Part shown: one piece after another, positions 58,501-63,650 of the stretch
Layout: every line of letters begins with the position of its first letter
How positions within the stretch are numbered: the stretch's first letter is position 1
Assembly (NCBI RefSeq): GCF_036850765.1
Contig: NC_089490.1
Span: 102,784,074 to 102,848,073, forward strand
Direction: 5' to 3'
Source: Saccopteryx bilineata
Lineage: Eukaryota > Chordata > Mammalia > Chiroptera > Emballonuridae
DNA length: 64,000 nt
Translations under genes and position numbers: made by a program
The notes under the pieces: model-generated
Database searches by the model: none
What the model was told of the DNA's origin: nothing
The model's input: only the letters and a program-made list of their open reading frames with translations

Positions 58501-61429
58501 ATTCAAAAAGATTGGAATGTGCTGCTTACACGATATTCGGCAGAAAATGTCCCAAGTCACAGCAAGCACTGAGGACGGTGGTGGGCAGCCAGAGGGAAAG
58601 GCCAGAGGAGGCGTACCTGCAACCCCTCCCCTAGAGAACTGCAGCAGCCCAGTAACAGCTCTGGAGAATCTCCTAATTCCCTGCCACCTGAGACATACTG
58701 TACCAGTCATTTTCATTGCGAGATGTGCTGATCTGAATAGAATATTCACTGAAGGCTTGGACCTACGGATGCTAACGGTCTGTTTTTCTGTGTGTGTTGA
58801 AGATTTGCAGGACACCCAGGTGCCTACTTGAGGCTGATAAACAGGTGGAGACTAGAAGAGGTCTGTATTCTCCCATCATTCTTTGTTTCCTAAAGACCTG
58901 CATGAAACAGCCTTAGGGCAACTTGGTGCAGATTAGACACCAGACACCCTTTCTTCCTTTCCACTGATTCTTGAATTTCTGTGTTTGCTTACCTCGCAGT
59001 GCCACCCTAGTGGATGCCTTATTGATCTCTGTATGCAGATGGGTATTATAATGGTGCTAAAGCAGACCTGGAATAATTTCATGGAACTTGGCTACCCGTA
59101 AGTACCTTCCCGTCTGGTCTGTGGCTGAGAGGCAGCATTGCTCATTATCGGCTTTTCTGGGCGTGGCAATAAGATAAGCAATGCAGACTGGGCGGCTAAG
59201 CCAGGGTGCATGCATACCTGAGGATAAGTGTCTACACTCAGGTAGTCAAAGACATTCATGAAAATAATAAACATTGGCTCGTTTGGAAGACTAGTACAAG
59301 TCATGTGAATAAAAGTGAATATTTTTTCAGAAGATTAGGCCTCTAAATATTGGATACTTGCATGTGCCCGCTTTAAATGATATCTCTGACCCCTTTAGCT
59401 CCAGCATTACAAGTCTCAACTAATATTAACTAGATTTCTACTCCCTGATCCCAGCAATAAATCAAGAATGGCAGTTTTTTTAACTACCTTAAGTTCAGAC
59501 TGTACAGAAAAGACCCTTACAGAAAAGAGAAAAGTTTAGGGGTTCAGAAAAGAGACCAGAGTATTTCTAAGGCAGCATATCTTAACCAGGAAAAAGATAA
59601 CCTCCTGATAATAGTTTATGTTGATGACAGTGGTCCAAAACATGCATCACCTGTGTAAGGATAACCTTGAAGTCTGCTGTGTTTGCTCAGCTCTGGTCAG
59701 TTAAGTTTGAAAGGAACATAAATCAGCAACACTTCTATTTCTCCTTTAACTCCACATCTGCTGATTTCACTGCTATCTCAGTGTCTCTGTAGAGAGCTCC
59801 ACGTGCCAGGGAGGACCACTGGGGCAGAAAAATGAGCTAGGACTTGGTTCACTTTGAAAAGTCATCTGTCTCTTAGCTCCCTATCAGAACCACTCCTGGT
59901 AATTTTCTAAAAATAAATCTAGTAGAAGAGAATACTCACTCCAAATGTTTTTTGTTTGTTTTTTTATTCAGTGAGAGGGGAGGCAGAGACAGATTACCAC
60001 ATAAGCCCTGACTGGGATCCACCTGGCAAGGCCACTAGGGAGCAATGCTCTTCCCATGGGGCACTGTTCCATTGCTCAGCAACCAGGCTCTTCTTAGTGC
60101 CTGAGGCAAAGGCTATGAACCCTCAAGCACCCAGGGCCAACTCACTCCAATTGAGCCATGGCTGTGGGAAAGGAAGAGAGAGAGAGAGAGAGAGAGAGAA
60201 GTAAGAGGGGAGGAGGGGTGAAGAAGCAGATGGGCACTTCTCCTGTGTGCCTCACTGGGAATTGAACCTGGGATATCCACACGCAGGGCCCATGCTCTGT
60301 CACTAAGCCAATTGTTCAATACCTCTGTTTTCTATAAAACTTTTTAAAAATAAAACATATAATTAAAACTTTAGAAGCATTATATTCTACTTTAAAGTAA
60401 AAACCATAATTTATCAAAAACATTGTGGACATTAAGGGACCTATATTTTATCTTCTAGTAATGTGGACATAGAACAGAAAGAACTGTGGAGTGGGCACAG
60501 TTTGTGTTACCCATCCCCTTATTTCCTTTATTTTCCATTTGTTTTGTTGTTGTTGTTTGTTTGTTATTGTTTGGGGTTTTTTTTTGGCATATCCACTCCC
60601 AGAAACCCTTTAACCTTTTTCTTATCCCCTACAGCACACCCCACCCCCATTCCTCAGCCCTGTCTCATAGCATAAGATGCGCTCCCATGGGCTGCTAAGG
60701 ATTAATGCTCTGACCTCCTCAGGGTGAGATGCATTTTATTGGGAGTCAGAACCCCTGTCGAGCTCAAGCCCAGAGCAGGCAAGTCTGATGGTGGCACTGT
60801 AAGCTTCCACATGCCGAGAGAGAGAGCATTTTGTGGGACTGCAGATTCTCTAGCACCCCGTCCCCCTCAATCCGACTACACGGGTCAGCACCCATGTGGT
60901 GCGACTGCTCATGGGTCCTATGTTAGCCAGCTGAGCCAAGTCTTCCTCTTCTCAGATATCTGGCTGTTCCTTTTCTACTGGGGGTTTGGGTTATAGATGT
61001 TCTCAGTCCTTTCTCCAATCTGCATAGGCAACACTGAGCATGAGACAGTGTCGTGAATAATTAAAACCAGTTCCTCAATCACTCTGTACTCACATGACGC
61101 ACAGCTTCCCTTGTTATTCTCTTCCTCATCCACGGCTCTATTTCCTAGGCAGCCTGACCTCACTTTGTTTGTTTTTTCTCTTTGTTTTTTAAACTGTGAG
61201 TCCGTATTCAGATCCTCCTATTTCTTATGCCTCGAGTCTTATGAACAGTTACTTTTTTTTTTTTTTTAACTGATCTCATTGTGCAGGTTAATTCAGAATT
61301 GGTGGACTAGAAGGAAAGTGCGACAGGAACACGGGGCCGAAAGGAAGATACGTTTCCCACAATGGGAAAAGGACTACAACCTGCAGCCAATGAATGCCTA
61401 CGGACTCTTTGATGAGTACTTAGAAATGA
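8116..61429 (+). CDS. ANO4: ANO4 (anoctamin-4, TMEM16D), 14 internal coding exons, partial at both ends
   Basis: Joining 8116-8222, 15485-15540, 21056-21177, 24420-24554, 25635-25731, 30214-30274, 38391-38473, 41872-42012, 44519-44683, 55484-55520, 57750-57861, 58803-58860, 59000-59097 and 61287-61429 gives 471 open codons with matching phases and GT/AG borders throughout. The product is a TMEM16 membrane protein. It is ANO4 rather than its closest paralogue ANO3 because it reads [13 protein letters not shown] and [10 protein letters not shown] where ANO3 differs. The family forms dimers with ten membrane helices and works as Ca2+-activated phospholipid scramblase or ion channel; ANO4 is reported as a scramblase/cation-channel type, mainly in brain and endocrine tissue (family knowledge). 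The segment covers roughly residues 245-715 of about 955: late N-terminal domain, TM1-TM6 and the beginning of TM7. Missing are the N terminus, promoter, rest of TM7, TM8-10 and C terminus, all outside the window. No disabling change was seen, so the gene looks functional. Confidence 0.96.
10455..10631 (-). mobile_element. VES-like SINE, antisense
   Basis: The minus strand reads GCCCTGGCCAATTAGGTCAG, then a B-box-like GGTTTGATCCC, the CAGGGCACATACGAGAAGC motif and a GA-rich end. It is short (about 180 bp) with no composite tail. Confidence 0.85.
12440..12475. repeat. TA-rich simple repeat
   Basis: An imperfect (TA)n run between the L1 head and its ORF2 part. Confidence 0.8.
12937..13109 (+). 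mobile_element. VES-like SINE nested in L1, sense
   Basis: It starts GCTCTGGCCAAGCAGCTCAG, has a B-box-like GGTTTGATCAC, the CAGTCAGGGCACATAC motif, a CT-rich end and a short A tail. It interrupts L1 ORF2-derived sequence. Confidence 0.82.
15485..15540 (+). CDS. ANO4: ANO4 exon: [18 protein letters not shown]
   Basis: This 56-bp exon finishes the Gly codon split across the intron and encodes [18 protein letters not shown], the conserved pre-TM1 cytosolic segment. The acceptor follows cttgttgttttag. The donor is gtattg, which lacks the usual A at +4 and G at +5, so it is a weaker 5' splice site than its neighbours. It leaves at phase 0. Confidence 0.94.
15890..18426 (-). mobile_element. Pogo/Tigger-type DNA transposon, 2,537 bp, both inverted ends present
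   Basis: The ends CAGTGGTGCCTTGAGATACG and (reverse-complemented right end) CAGTGGTACCTTGAGATACG match with one mismatch, and TA flanks each side (15888-15889, 18427-18428), as expected for Tc1/mariner-pogo elements. The minus strand between them carries a decayed transposase. Most of the coding length survives, so this copy is not an ancient scrap. Confidence 0.93.
16445..18134 (-). pseudogene. Tigger-like transposase, decayed
   Basis: Read on the minus strand from an ATG at 18134, the order is a Psq-type DNA-binding segment ([18 protein letters not shown]), a CENP-B-like helix-turn-helix with [10 protein letters not shown], then the DDE/D catalytic domain. [10 protein letters not shown] has the first Asp (17558-17560) and [10 protein letters not shown] the second (17214-17216). 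The place of the third, in LQLMNQQV, is Asn (17103-17105) where the family has Asp. Two in-frame stops (18002-18004 and 17861-17863) and apparent frameshifts near 18110 and 17460 break it. An acidic C-terminal tail with an ETETETE stretch follows, then a further open piece to 16445. It cannot make an active enzyme as read. Confidence 0.9.
18550..18917 (-). mobile_element. Composite VES-like SINE, antisense
   Basis: The minus strand begins GCCCTGGACGGTTTGCTCAG, and its middle and tail match the composite SINE at 6404. Flanks attctgattttt and attctaattttt look like a target duplication with one mismatch. It lies just beyond the Tigger-like element. Confidence 0.85.
19416..19630 (+). mobile_element. 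CT-rich tRNA-type SINE (CCTGACCTGTGGTGG head), sense
   Basis: The tRNA-like head is followed by the CAAGGCACATATGGGAGTTG motif, a long CT-rich stretch and an AAATGAATAAATAAA end. TAGAATGTTTAA occurs at 19404-19415 and again at 19657-19668, a probable target duplication separated from the body by an A-rich tail. Confidence 0.88.
21056..21177 (+). CDS. ANO4: ANO4 exon: pre-TM1 segment
   Basis: The exon begins [15 protein letters not shown] and contains [18 protein letters not shown], then LDLV and two bases of an Arg codon. The 122 bp enter at phase 0 and leave at phase 2. The acceptor is tttttatcccag and the donor gtgagt. In TMEM16 proteins this is the amphipathic, aromatic-rich approach to TM1 on the cytosolic face. 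Confidence 0.95.
21178..24419 (+). other. ANO4: ANO4 intron, 3.2 kb
   Basis: It holds an L2 3'-region at about 22640-23390 in sense orientation, and a possible ancient repeat at about 22270-22640. No other feature was recognised in 21178-22260 or 23400-24419. Confidence 0.55.
22640..23390 (+). repeat. L2 LINE 3'-region, sense
   Basis: The stretch has the L2 flow of CT-rich unit order, from cagagtgatcttttcggaat (about 22821) through gactttgcaagcttcccagg to ctcagcacctagcatagtat (about 23328) and a short A/T end. It is diverged. Confidence 0.7.
24420..24554 (+). CDS. ANO4: ANO4 exon: TM1
   Basis: The exon completes Arg and continues [19 protein letters not shown] into a hydrophobic stretch ending GLFVFLYGV, which is TM1. 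It then enters the first extracellular loop with ITLDHCQV. The 135 bp are a multiple of three and enter and leave at phase 2, so skipping would delete TM1 in frame. The acceptor is cttaaacag and the donor gtacag. The Cys in DHCQ is Ser in the human and ANO3 proteins as I recall them. Confidence 0.96.
24555..25634 (+). other. ANO4: ANO4 intron, 1.1 kb, no repeat recognised
   Basis: This short, AT-rich intron lies between the TM1 and Cys-loop exons. No SINE, LINE or DNA transposon could be named in it. Confidence 0.6.
25635..25731 (+). CDS. ANO4: ANO4 exon: cysteine-rich first extracellular loop
   Basis: This 97-bp exon encodes [19 protein letters not shown] and then [11 protein letters not shown], giving five cysteines in about 30 residues. 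These are the conserved TMEM16 extracellular cysteines expected to form disulfides in the TM1-TM2 loop. The acceptor is tctcttttccag and the donor gtaatt. It leaves at phase 0. Confidence 0.96.
26000..26165 (+). repeat. MIR SINE fragment, sense
   Basis: Contains ttatttaacctctctgagcc, tcagttttctcatcttgtaa and acatgtgtactgagcaaag in MIR order. Confidence 0.75.
28246..28292 (+). mobile_element. Tailless 47-bp SINE/tRNA-head fragment with perfect target duplication
   Basis: The insert CTGACCAGGCTGTGGCGCAC... matches only the first ~47 bases of the Rhin-like SINE head and stops at ...GGGGTGCAG, near the anticodon arm of the tRNA part. It has no A tail and no SINE 3' part. It is flanked on both sides by an exact 15-bp GGAATTGCATTTGTA (28231-28245 and 28293-28307). 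This is the pattern of tailless retropseudogenes. Confidence 0.88.
28651..28676. repeat. CA microsatellite
   Basis: A nearly pure (CA)n run with one G interruption, followed by looser CA-rich sequence to about 28720. Confidence 0.95.
30214..30274 (+). CDS. ANO4: ANO4 exon: first half of TM2
   Basis: A short 61-bp exon encoding [19 protein letters not shown] after an initial Val. FDNG followed by the hydrophobic run is the typical TMEM16 entry into TM2. The acceptor is catgttccag and the donor gtgagt. It leaves at phase 1, with the Ala codon completed in the exon at 38391. Confidence 0.95.
31120..31340 (+). repeat. L2-like LINE fragment, sense
   Basis: Motifs such as tcagggcccagctgaaatgt and ctcatgttgctccttctgtc resemble the L2 3'-region. 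It is short and diverged. Confidence 0.5.
32270..32617 (+). mobile_element. Composite VES-like SINE variant, sense
   Basis: Head GGCCTTGGCCAGCTGGCTCAG with a B-box-like GGTTTGATTCC; the tail contains two 'gaggatagcttggtt / aaaatagcttggtt' units, a different tail subtype from 6404. It ends in an A14 run. Flanks aagaaggtgtattt and aagaatgtgtattt look like target duplications. Confidence 0.85.
33600..34240 (-). repeat. MIR, antisense, split by a SINE
   Basis: Left part (tgagggcttactatgtgctg, to about 33700) and right part (gatagatgatgaaactgagg, about 34157, to about 34240) read on as one MIR once the SINE at 33709-34105 is removed. Confidence 0.75.
33709..34105 (-). mobile_element. Rhin-like SINE with expanded internal tandem repeat, antisense
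   Basis: The minus strand begins GCCTGACCAGGCGATGG. Between about 33865 and 34050 there are roughly eight diverged ~20-bp units of the 'ctcaagccagtgacc' type, more than in the copies at 2188 and 3333. TTTATAGCACCTTTT before and TTTATAGCACCCTTT after mark the target duplication. Confidence 0.88.
35768..36230 (-). repeat. MLT1-type LTR (ERVL-MaLR), antisense
   Basis: The + strand reads tagtttcctaggggtgctgt, agttctagaggctggaagtc and, near the right end, gacacaattcaacccataat, which is MLT1 in reverse. It is a solo LTR-like piece with no internal coding region. Confidence 0.85.
36358..36726 (+). mobile_element. Composite VES-like SINE, sense
   Basis: Head CCCTGGCCAGTTGAATCAG, the GGCCTGGCGTATGG segment and the composite GC-rich tail. 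Flanks AATTAAGCACATGA (36344-36357) and AATTAAGTACATGA (36727-36740) are target duplications with one mismatch. Confidence 0.9.
36828..36900. mobile_element. Palindromic mariner-type MITE, 73 bp
   Basis: The ends CTGCTCACAAAAATTAG and CTAATTTTTGTGAGCAG are perfect inverted repeats, and the pairing continues imperfectly for several more bases, leaving a short loop. The length and ends fit mariner-derived MITEs of the MADE1 kind. TA dinucleotides lie at or near both borders but the exact duplication is ambiguous. Confidence 0.85.
37065..37101. repeat. TG repeat followed by a G14 homopolymer
   Basis: An interrupted (TG)n tract runs directly into fourteen G (37088-37101). Confidence 0.95.
38391..38473 (+). 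CDS. ANO4: ANO4 exon: end of TM2 and cytosolic TM2-TM3 linker
   Basis: The exon reads [19 protein letters not shown], then LIDWEEEE. It carries the end of TM2, the positively charged WKRRR cytosolic anchor and the start of an acidic run that becomes six Glu once joined to the next exon. The donor is gtttgt, without A at +3, so it is non-optimal. The 83 bp leave at phase 0. Confidence 0.95.
38474..41871 (+). other. ANO4: ANO4 intron, 3.4 kb
   Basis: The main feature is an antisense MLT1 LTR at about 40238-40655. The GC-richer 38860-39310 and 40780-41100 stretches have open frames on both strands, but no family similarity and no splice-consistent exon was recognised. Confidence 0.55.
40238..40655 (-). 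repeat. MLT1-type LTR (ERVL-MaLR), antisense
   Basis: The + strand shows tattagtgtgtgagggaagc, aacagaaatttattgtctca, then ggattagggcccaccctgat and ggacacagttttcagcccat, the reverse of MLT1. A more complete and better preserved copy than the one at 35768. Confidence 0.87.
41872..42012 (+). CDS. ANO4: ANO4 exon: TM2-TM3 linker and start of TM3
   Basis: The exon starts [19 protein letters not shown], passes through [18 protein letters not shown] and ends in the first part of TM3, [18 protein letters not shown] and NPISGKPEP are hallmark anoctamin linker motifs. The 141 bp are in phase 0 at both ends. The acceptor is ttgttttctag and the donor gtttga, which is weak. The Ala in AFADK is Thr in human ANO4 as recalled. 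Confidence 0.95.
42115..42260 (-). repeat. MIR fragment, antisense
   Basis: Contains ttatttaatcctcacaaaac and ttacagatggaggaactgag, the MIR core in reverse. Confidence 0.7.
42481..42597. repeat. T-rich tandem repeat, three units of about 33-45 bp
   Basis: The unit start GATTTTTCTGTTTTATTATA recurs at 42481 and 42520 and, with changes, at about 42565. Confidence 0.8.
43080..43230 (-). repeat. MIR fragment, antisense
   Basis: The order gctgaggaacctggaacata, aaggtcacattgctaggtag and ctgagccaggactcagacct resembles the antisense MIR flank. Confidence 0.55.
44519..44683 (+). CDS. ANO4: ANO4 exon: end of TM3, extracellular loop, start of TM4
   Basis: The exon encodes [17 protein letters not shown] (end of TM3), a loop with [16 protein letters not shown], then [14 protein letters not shown] (start of TM4). 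RNNSQ holds an N-x-S sequon (NNS) in the loop; its use is not known from the sequence. The 165 bp are phase 0 at both ends, and the donor is a strong gtgagt. The retained TATTG version distinguishes ANO4 from ANO3. Confidence 0.95.
45300..46065 (+). repeat. L2 LINE 3' end, sense
   Basis: CT-rich L2 text (ctttctgcctggaatattct near 45705) leads to ggaatgtaggcccatgagga, agagcctggcacaaaaatag and ggcactcagtgaattatt, the typical L2 3' terminus. Open frames inside it are chance. Confidence 0.85.
48068..48323. repeat. Local duplication, copy 1 (includes a VES-like SINE)
   Basis: From TTTTATGAAAG to the A/T-rich end past the CT run, this ~256-bp block matches 49314-49562 with few differences, including unique sequence (tctggatcccaacaa; gattaaggggcacttaat) before the SINE head at about 48174. 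Shared non-SINE sequence shows it is a duplication, not two insertions. Confidence 0.88.
49314..49562. repeat. Local duplication, copy 2 (includes a VES-like SINE)
   Basis: Partner of 48068-48323, same orientation, offset about 1,246 bp. It differs by scattered substitutions, a small deletion in the 'acatacagg' region and the length of the CT run. Confidence 0.88.
49644..49869 (-). mobile_element. CT-rich tRNA-type SINE, antisense, with target duplication
   Basis: The minus strand starts GCCTGACCTGTGATGGCGCAG and ends in the GA/CT-rich tail. The exact 18-bp AATACCACTGGATTTCTT is at 49626-49643 and 49870-49887, so the insertion is comparatively young. Confidence 0.93.
50703..51714 (-). pseudogene. 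L1 ORF1 joined to ORF2 C terminus, broken
   Basis: ORF1 traces include a coiled-coil-like [12 protein letters not shown] segment and the RNA-binding-domain motif ITGVPEGEE, then [15 protein letters not shown]. Stops interrupt the frame, for example after DEAED. From about 51090 the sequence is the ORF2 C-terminal region with the typical [18 protein letters not shown]. The reverse transcriptase and endonuclease are absent. Confidence 0.87.
53302..53743. mobile_element. hAT-type MITE, 442 bp, inside the L1 5'UTR
   Basis: Inverted ends CAGGGGTCTCAAACTC and GAGTTTGAGACCCCTG are perfect. Flanking octamers GTCTAGAG (53294-53301) and GTCTAAAG (53744-53751) match at 7 of 8 positions. Inner GCGGCC-rich subterminal segments are also inverted. 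There is no transposase. It is a different family from 2981-3307. Confidence 0.92.
54936..54963. repeat. CA-rich microsatellite
   Basis: An interrupted (CA)n tract within a longer purine/pyrimidine-alternating stretch from about 54910. Confidence 0.85.
55484..55520 (+). CDS. ANO4: ANO4 37-nt microexon, end of TM4
   Basis: Only 37 bases long, this exon encodes [12 protein letters not shown] plus the first base of the following Glu codon. It is needed to connect NV of the previous exon to EQPRTESEW of the next, and the acceptor (atttattttacag) and donor (gtaagt) are both good. Because 37 is not a multiple of three, skipping it would shift the frame. It sits behind a 10.8-kb intron. Confidence 0.94.
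55521..57749 (+). other. ANO4: ANO4 intron, 2.2 kb
   Basis: It contains one VES-like SINE (56104-56275). The remaining sequence, including the GC-richer 57240-57700 stretch just before the TM5 exon, has no recognised repeat or gene. Confidence 0.55.
56104..56275 (+). mobile_element. VES-like SINE, sense
   Basis: Head CCCTGACCAGATAGCTCAG, B-box-like GGTTTGATTCC, the CAGTCAGGGCACATACAGG motif, a (CT)n run, then AAATCAATAAATAAAAA end. Confidence 0.88.
57750..57861 (+). CDS. ANO4: ANO4 exon: TM4-TM5 linker and TM5
   Basis: The exon encodes [16 protein letters not shown] and then TM5, [19 protein letters not shown], ending LG plus two bases of Arg. FQFVNxxSSxFYIAFFxGR is among the best conserved signatures of the family, and TM5 lines the lipid/ion groove. 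The 112 bp enter at phase 1 and leave at phase 2. The acceptor is tcctctacag and the donor gtaaga. Confidence 0.96.
57862..58802 (+). other. ANO4: ANO4 intron, 0.9 kb, no repeat recognised
   Basis: Open frames on both strands at about 58468-58831 overlap the next exon border but show no family similarity; they look like chance. Confidence 0.55.
58803..58860 (+). CDS. ANO4: ANO4 exon: TM5-TM6 linker
   Basis: The 58-bp exon completes Arg and encodes [19 protein letters not shown]. The acceptor is tgtgtgttgaag, with AAG in place of the more usual CAG, and the donor is gtctgt. It is separated from the next exon by an intron of only 139 bp, the shortest in this window. Confidence 0.95.
59000..59097 (+). 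CDS. ANO4: ANO4 exon: TM6 with Ca2+-site residues
   Basis: The exon starts [15 protein letters not shown], continues through TM6 and ends NNFMELGYP. By alignment with TMEM16A, the Asn in NNF and the Glu in MEL correspond to the TM6 calcium-coordinating positions (N650/E654 in TMEM16A). Both are kept, which supports a Ca2+-regulated protein. It enters at phase 0 and leaves at phase 2; the donor is gtaagt. Confidence 0.95.
59950..60320 (-). mobile_element. Composite VES-like SINE, antisense
   Basis: The minus strand carries a diverged tRNA head (right end near 60310), a (CT)n run at about 60174-60200 and the composite tail with GGATCCCAGTCAGGGCT. The oldest-looking of the composite copies. Confidence 0.82.
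61252..61267 (+). promoter_or_regulatory. ANO4: T16 tract next to the splice acceptor at 61287
   Basis: The uninterrupted T run about 20 bases upstream of the exon, followed by aactgatctcattgtgcag, is likely the polypyrimidine tract with a branch-site-like aactgat between it and the AG. Confidence 0.6.
61287..61429 (+). CDS. ANO4: ANO4 exon: TM6-TM7 cytosolic linker and start of TM7, last exon in window
   Basis: The exon reads [18 protein letters not shown], then [19 protein letters not shown] and DEYLEM plus one base. The two Glu of EYLE match the TM7 calcium-site glutamates (E702/E705 in TMEM16A). The donor is gtatgg. The next exon should start by finishing an Ile codon and continue LQFGF, but it is not in the window. 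A 16-T run lies just upstream of the acceptor. Confidence 0.95.
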
Positions 61430-62084
61430 GTATGGACACATTCTACTCTATCCTTTTATCCTTTATCATTTTTCATATACATGCAAATTCTAGCTCTCTA
61501 GCTACATGCAACTGAACATAAAGCAGTTAGGCCATCAGTGTGTGGCAATTCTTGAGCCAAACATAGAGGAAGGAGTGTCTTTCTTGAAGAAAGTGAGTCC
61601 ACAGGGATGGTGCCCAAAGCCTTCTTTAGTCACATCAAACTTGTCATGATCTTGTGTCCTGTCTGCTGTAATAAATCACCAGAGGACAAAAATGAGTTGG
61701 AAAACTTGATGAAACAAAAAAAAAAAAAAGGAGTTCTCACTCATGGTATAATCAATTCACTGAGCAGATTATCTCCTGAGCCATTCATGTACAGGCAGAC
61801 ACTGTGCTTGGCACTTAGAGATACGAGAAGGAATAAAGCAGAGTCCCACTTTTCCAGGCGTGCACAGGCTAGAGGGGGAAGCCAGGGAGACAAAGAATAC
61901 GTAGAATAAGCTGTCATAAGATGCTGCAGTATGAATCAGTAGGGGGCATAATGGGGACAGTCGTTTCTCCTGGAGGTGTTGGCAGGAAGCCAGGATGGCT
62001 GAAGCTATGCTACACTTTAACTTAAGAAACCAGATGTCTTTATAATCAAAGCCAAGCTATTTACCGAACATGCAACGAAGAGTA

Positions 62085-62295
62085 TGCTAGCAGATGATCT
62101 GGGTTCATATCTCAGACCTGTCCCTTATTAACTATGAAACCTTGGGCAATTACTTAATCCCTCTTTATCTTAATTTCCTCATTTCTAAAGTGAGGATAAT
62201 AAGACTATTTCACAGGGTCTCTGTGTGGATTACATGAGCTAATGCGTAGACAGGGTTTAGGACAATGCCCGGCTCCTAGCATGCCCTTGGTACAT
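62085..62295 (+). repeat. MIR SINE, sense
   Basis: Contains gatctgggttcatatctcag, accttgggcaattacttaat, tttcctcatttctaaagtga and atgcccggctcctagcatg in MIR order; near complete. Confidence 0.8.
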
Positions 62296-62542
62296 GTGAC
62301 CTTATAATGATTATTTTCTTAATCTTATCTCCTGGGAGAGAAAAGCTAACAAAATCCCTTTGCATAATTATTGAGTGTATATTTTTTTAAAATCATGTTC
62401 TAGCTTTGTAACATTGGGGCGGAAGTTAGGGGTAGGTATGGGCCAGTTGTATTACTTCTGAAGAAAGCAGTTCTTTCTGGGGAACTTGAAAATTAAAAGA
62501 GCAGTAGAATTGATGTTTAATATTTCTTAGATTGCTTATGCC

Positions 62543-62734
62543 CAGGGGTCCCCAAACTTTTTACACAGGGGGCCAGTTCACTGTCCCTCAGACCGTTGGG
62601 GGGCCGCCACATACAGTGCTCCTCTCACTGACCACCAGTGAAAGAGGTGCCCCTTTCTGGAAGTGCGGCGGGAGCTGTATAAATGGTTTCAGGGGGCCAC
62701 ATGCAGCCCGTGGGCCGTAGTTTGGGGATGCCTG
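62543..62734. mobile_element. hAT-type MITE, shortened relative of 2981-3307
   Basis: It begins CAGGGGTCCCCAAACT and ends AGTTTGGGGATGCCTG (two changes). The interior matches the copy at 2981 but lacks the ~135-bp A-rich middle. The flanking octamers (cttatgcc, ctctactg) do not clearly match, so either the duplication has decayed or the ends were altered. Confidence 0.88.
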
Positions 62735-63059
62735 CTCTACTGATGTTTTCAGAATTTCACTTATCAAATGGTAGAGCAATAGAACTTGGAGAAAAAATCA
62801 ATGTGGTCATTAATAATAAAACTTAATAGAGAGAATTCATTAAGAGAAATGATCACTTTGAGGCTTCTTCATGGATGCCTCTCCCATAAAGAAGAAAATG
62901 AACCAATAATGTTGGTATATTGAGTGCTTGCAAAGAAGCTTTTATGTGGCTAGAACTGGAGTGCTCCAAATACTGTGCCATCTTTGCAACAAGAAACAAG
63001 TCTCAGTGAATTCTAACTACTCACTTCTGTTCTTGCTGCTTTATTTCTTAATGACTTTC

Positions 63060-63650
63060 TGCTTTGTTATATTTTTTAAATTTACTCATTGATATATAAT
63101 ATATAGTGAGAAAAGTATATAGATCATGTGTACAGATCAATGAATTTTCACACAAATGAAACCAGTCTGTGTAGGAGAGGGGTTACCAACTACTGCCCAT
63201 AGGCCAAATCCAGTCCCCTGCCTGTTTTTGTAAATAACATTTTATCGGCACACAGAAACACAGATTTATTTACATATTATCTGTAGTTGCTTTTGCATTA
63301 CAGCAGCAGAGCTGAGTTGTTTTGAGGGAGACTGTATGGCCTGAATAGCCGGAAATATCTACTGTCTGGCTCTTTACAGGAAATGTTTGCCATCCTGTGA
63401 GCTAGATCAAGGAACAGAATATTGCCCGTATCGAAGAGGCTCTCTCCTCTCCTCTCCCAGTCGTAACACCCTCCCTAACCACTTTCCTGATTTCTAACAC
63501 CATATATTAATTTTGCCTGTTTTTGATCTCCATGTATGTGGAATTGTACAATACTCTTTTGTAAATGACTTTTTTCATTCAATATCATGTTTCTTAGATT
63601 CTTCCATGTTGTTACAGGGAACAACTGTTCATTGCTGTATAGTATTCTAG
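63060..63650 (-). repeat. Old L1-like stretch split by a degraded hAT-type repeat
   Basis: Outer parts (gtacagatcaatgaattttc near 63131; ttcttccatgttgttacagg near 63599) look like one old antisense LINE. Between about 63178 and 63400 the text aggccaaatccagtcccctg ... gtctggctctttacaggaa belongs to an ancient Charlie-like hAT repeat. Assignments are tentative. Confidence 0.5.

Larger units (their letters stand above)
59098..61286 (+). other. ANO4: ANO4 intron, 2.2 kb
   Basis: It holds an antisense composite SINE (about 59950-60320) and a T16 run at 61252-61267 close to the acceptor. The stretch 60325-61245, moderately GC-rich with T/G runs near 60540-60590, is unassigned. Confidence 0.55.

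Noticed and set aside
58468..58831. 115-codon minus-strand and 104-codon plus-strand frames
   Set aside because: They overlap each other and the ANO4 exon border at 58803, with no family similarity.
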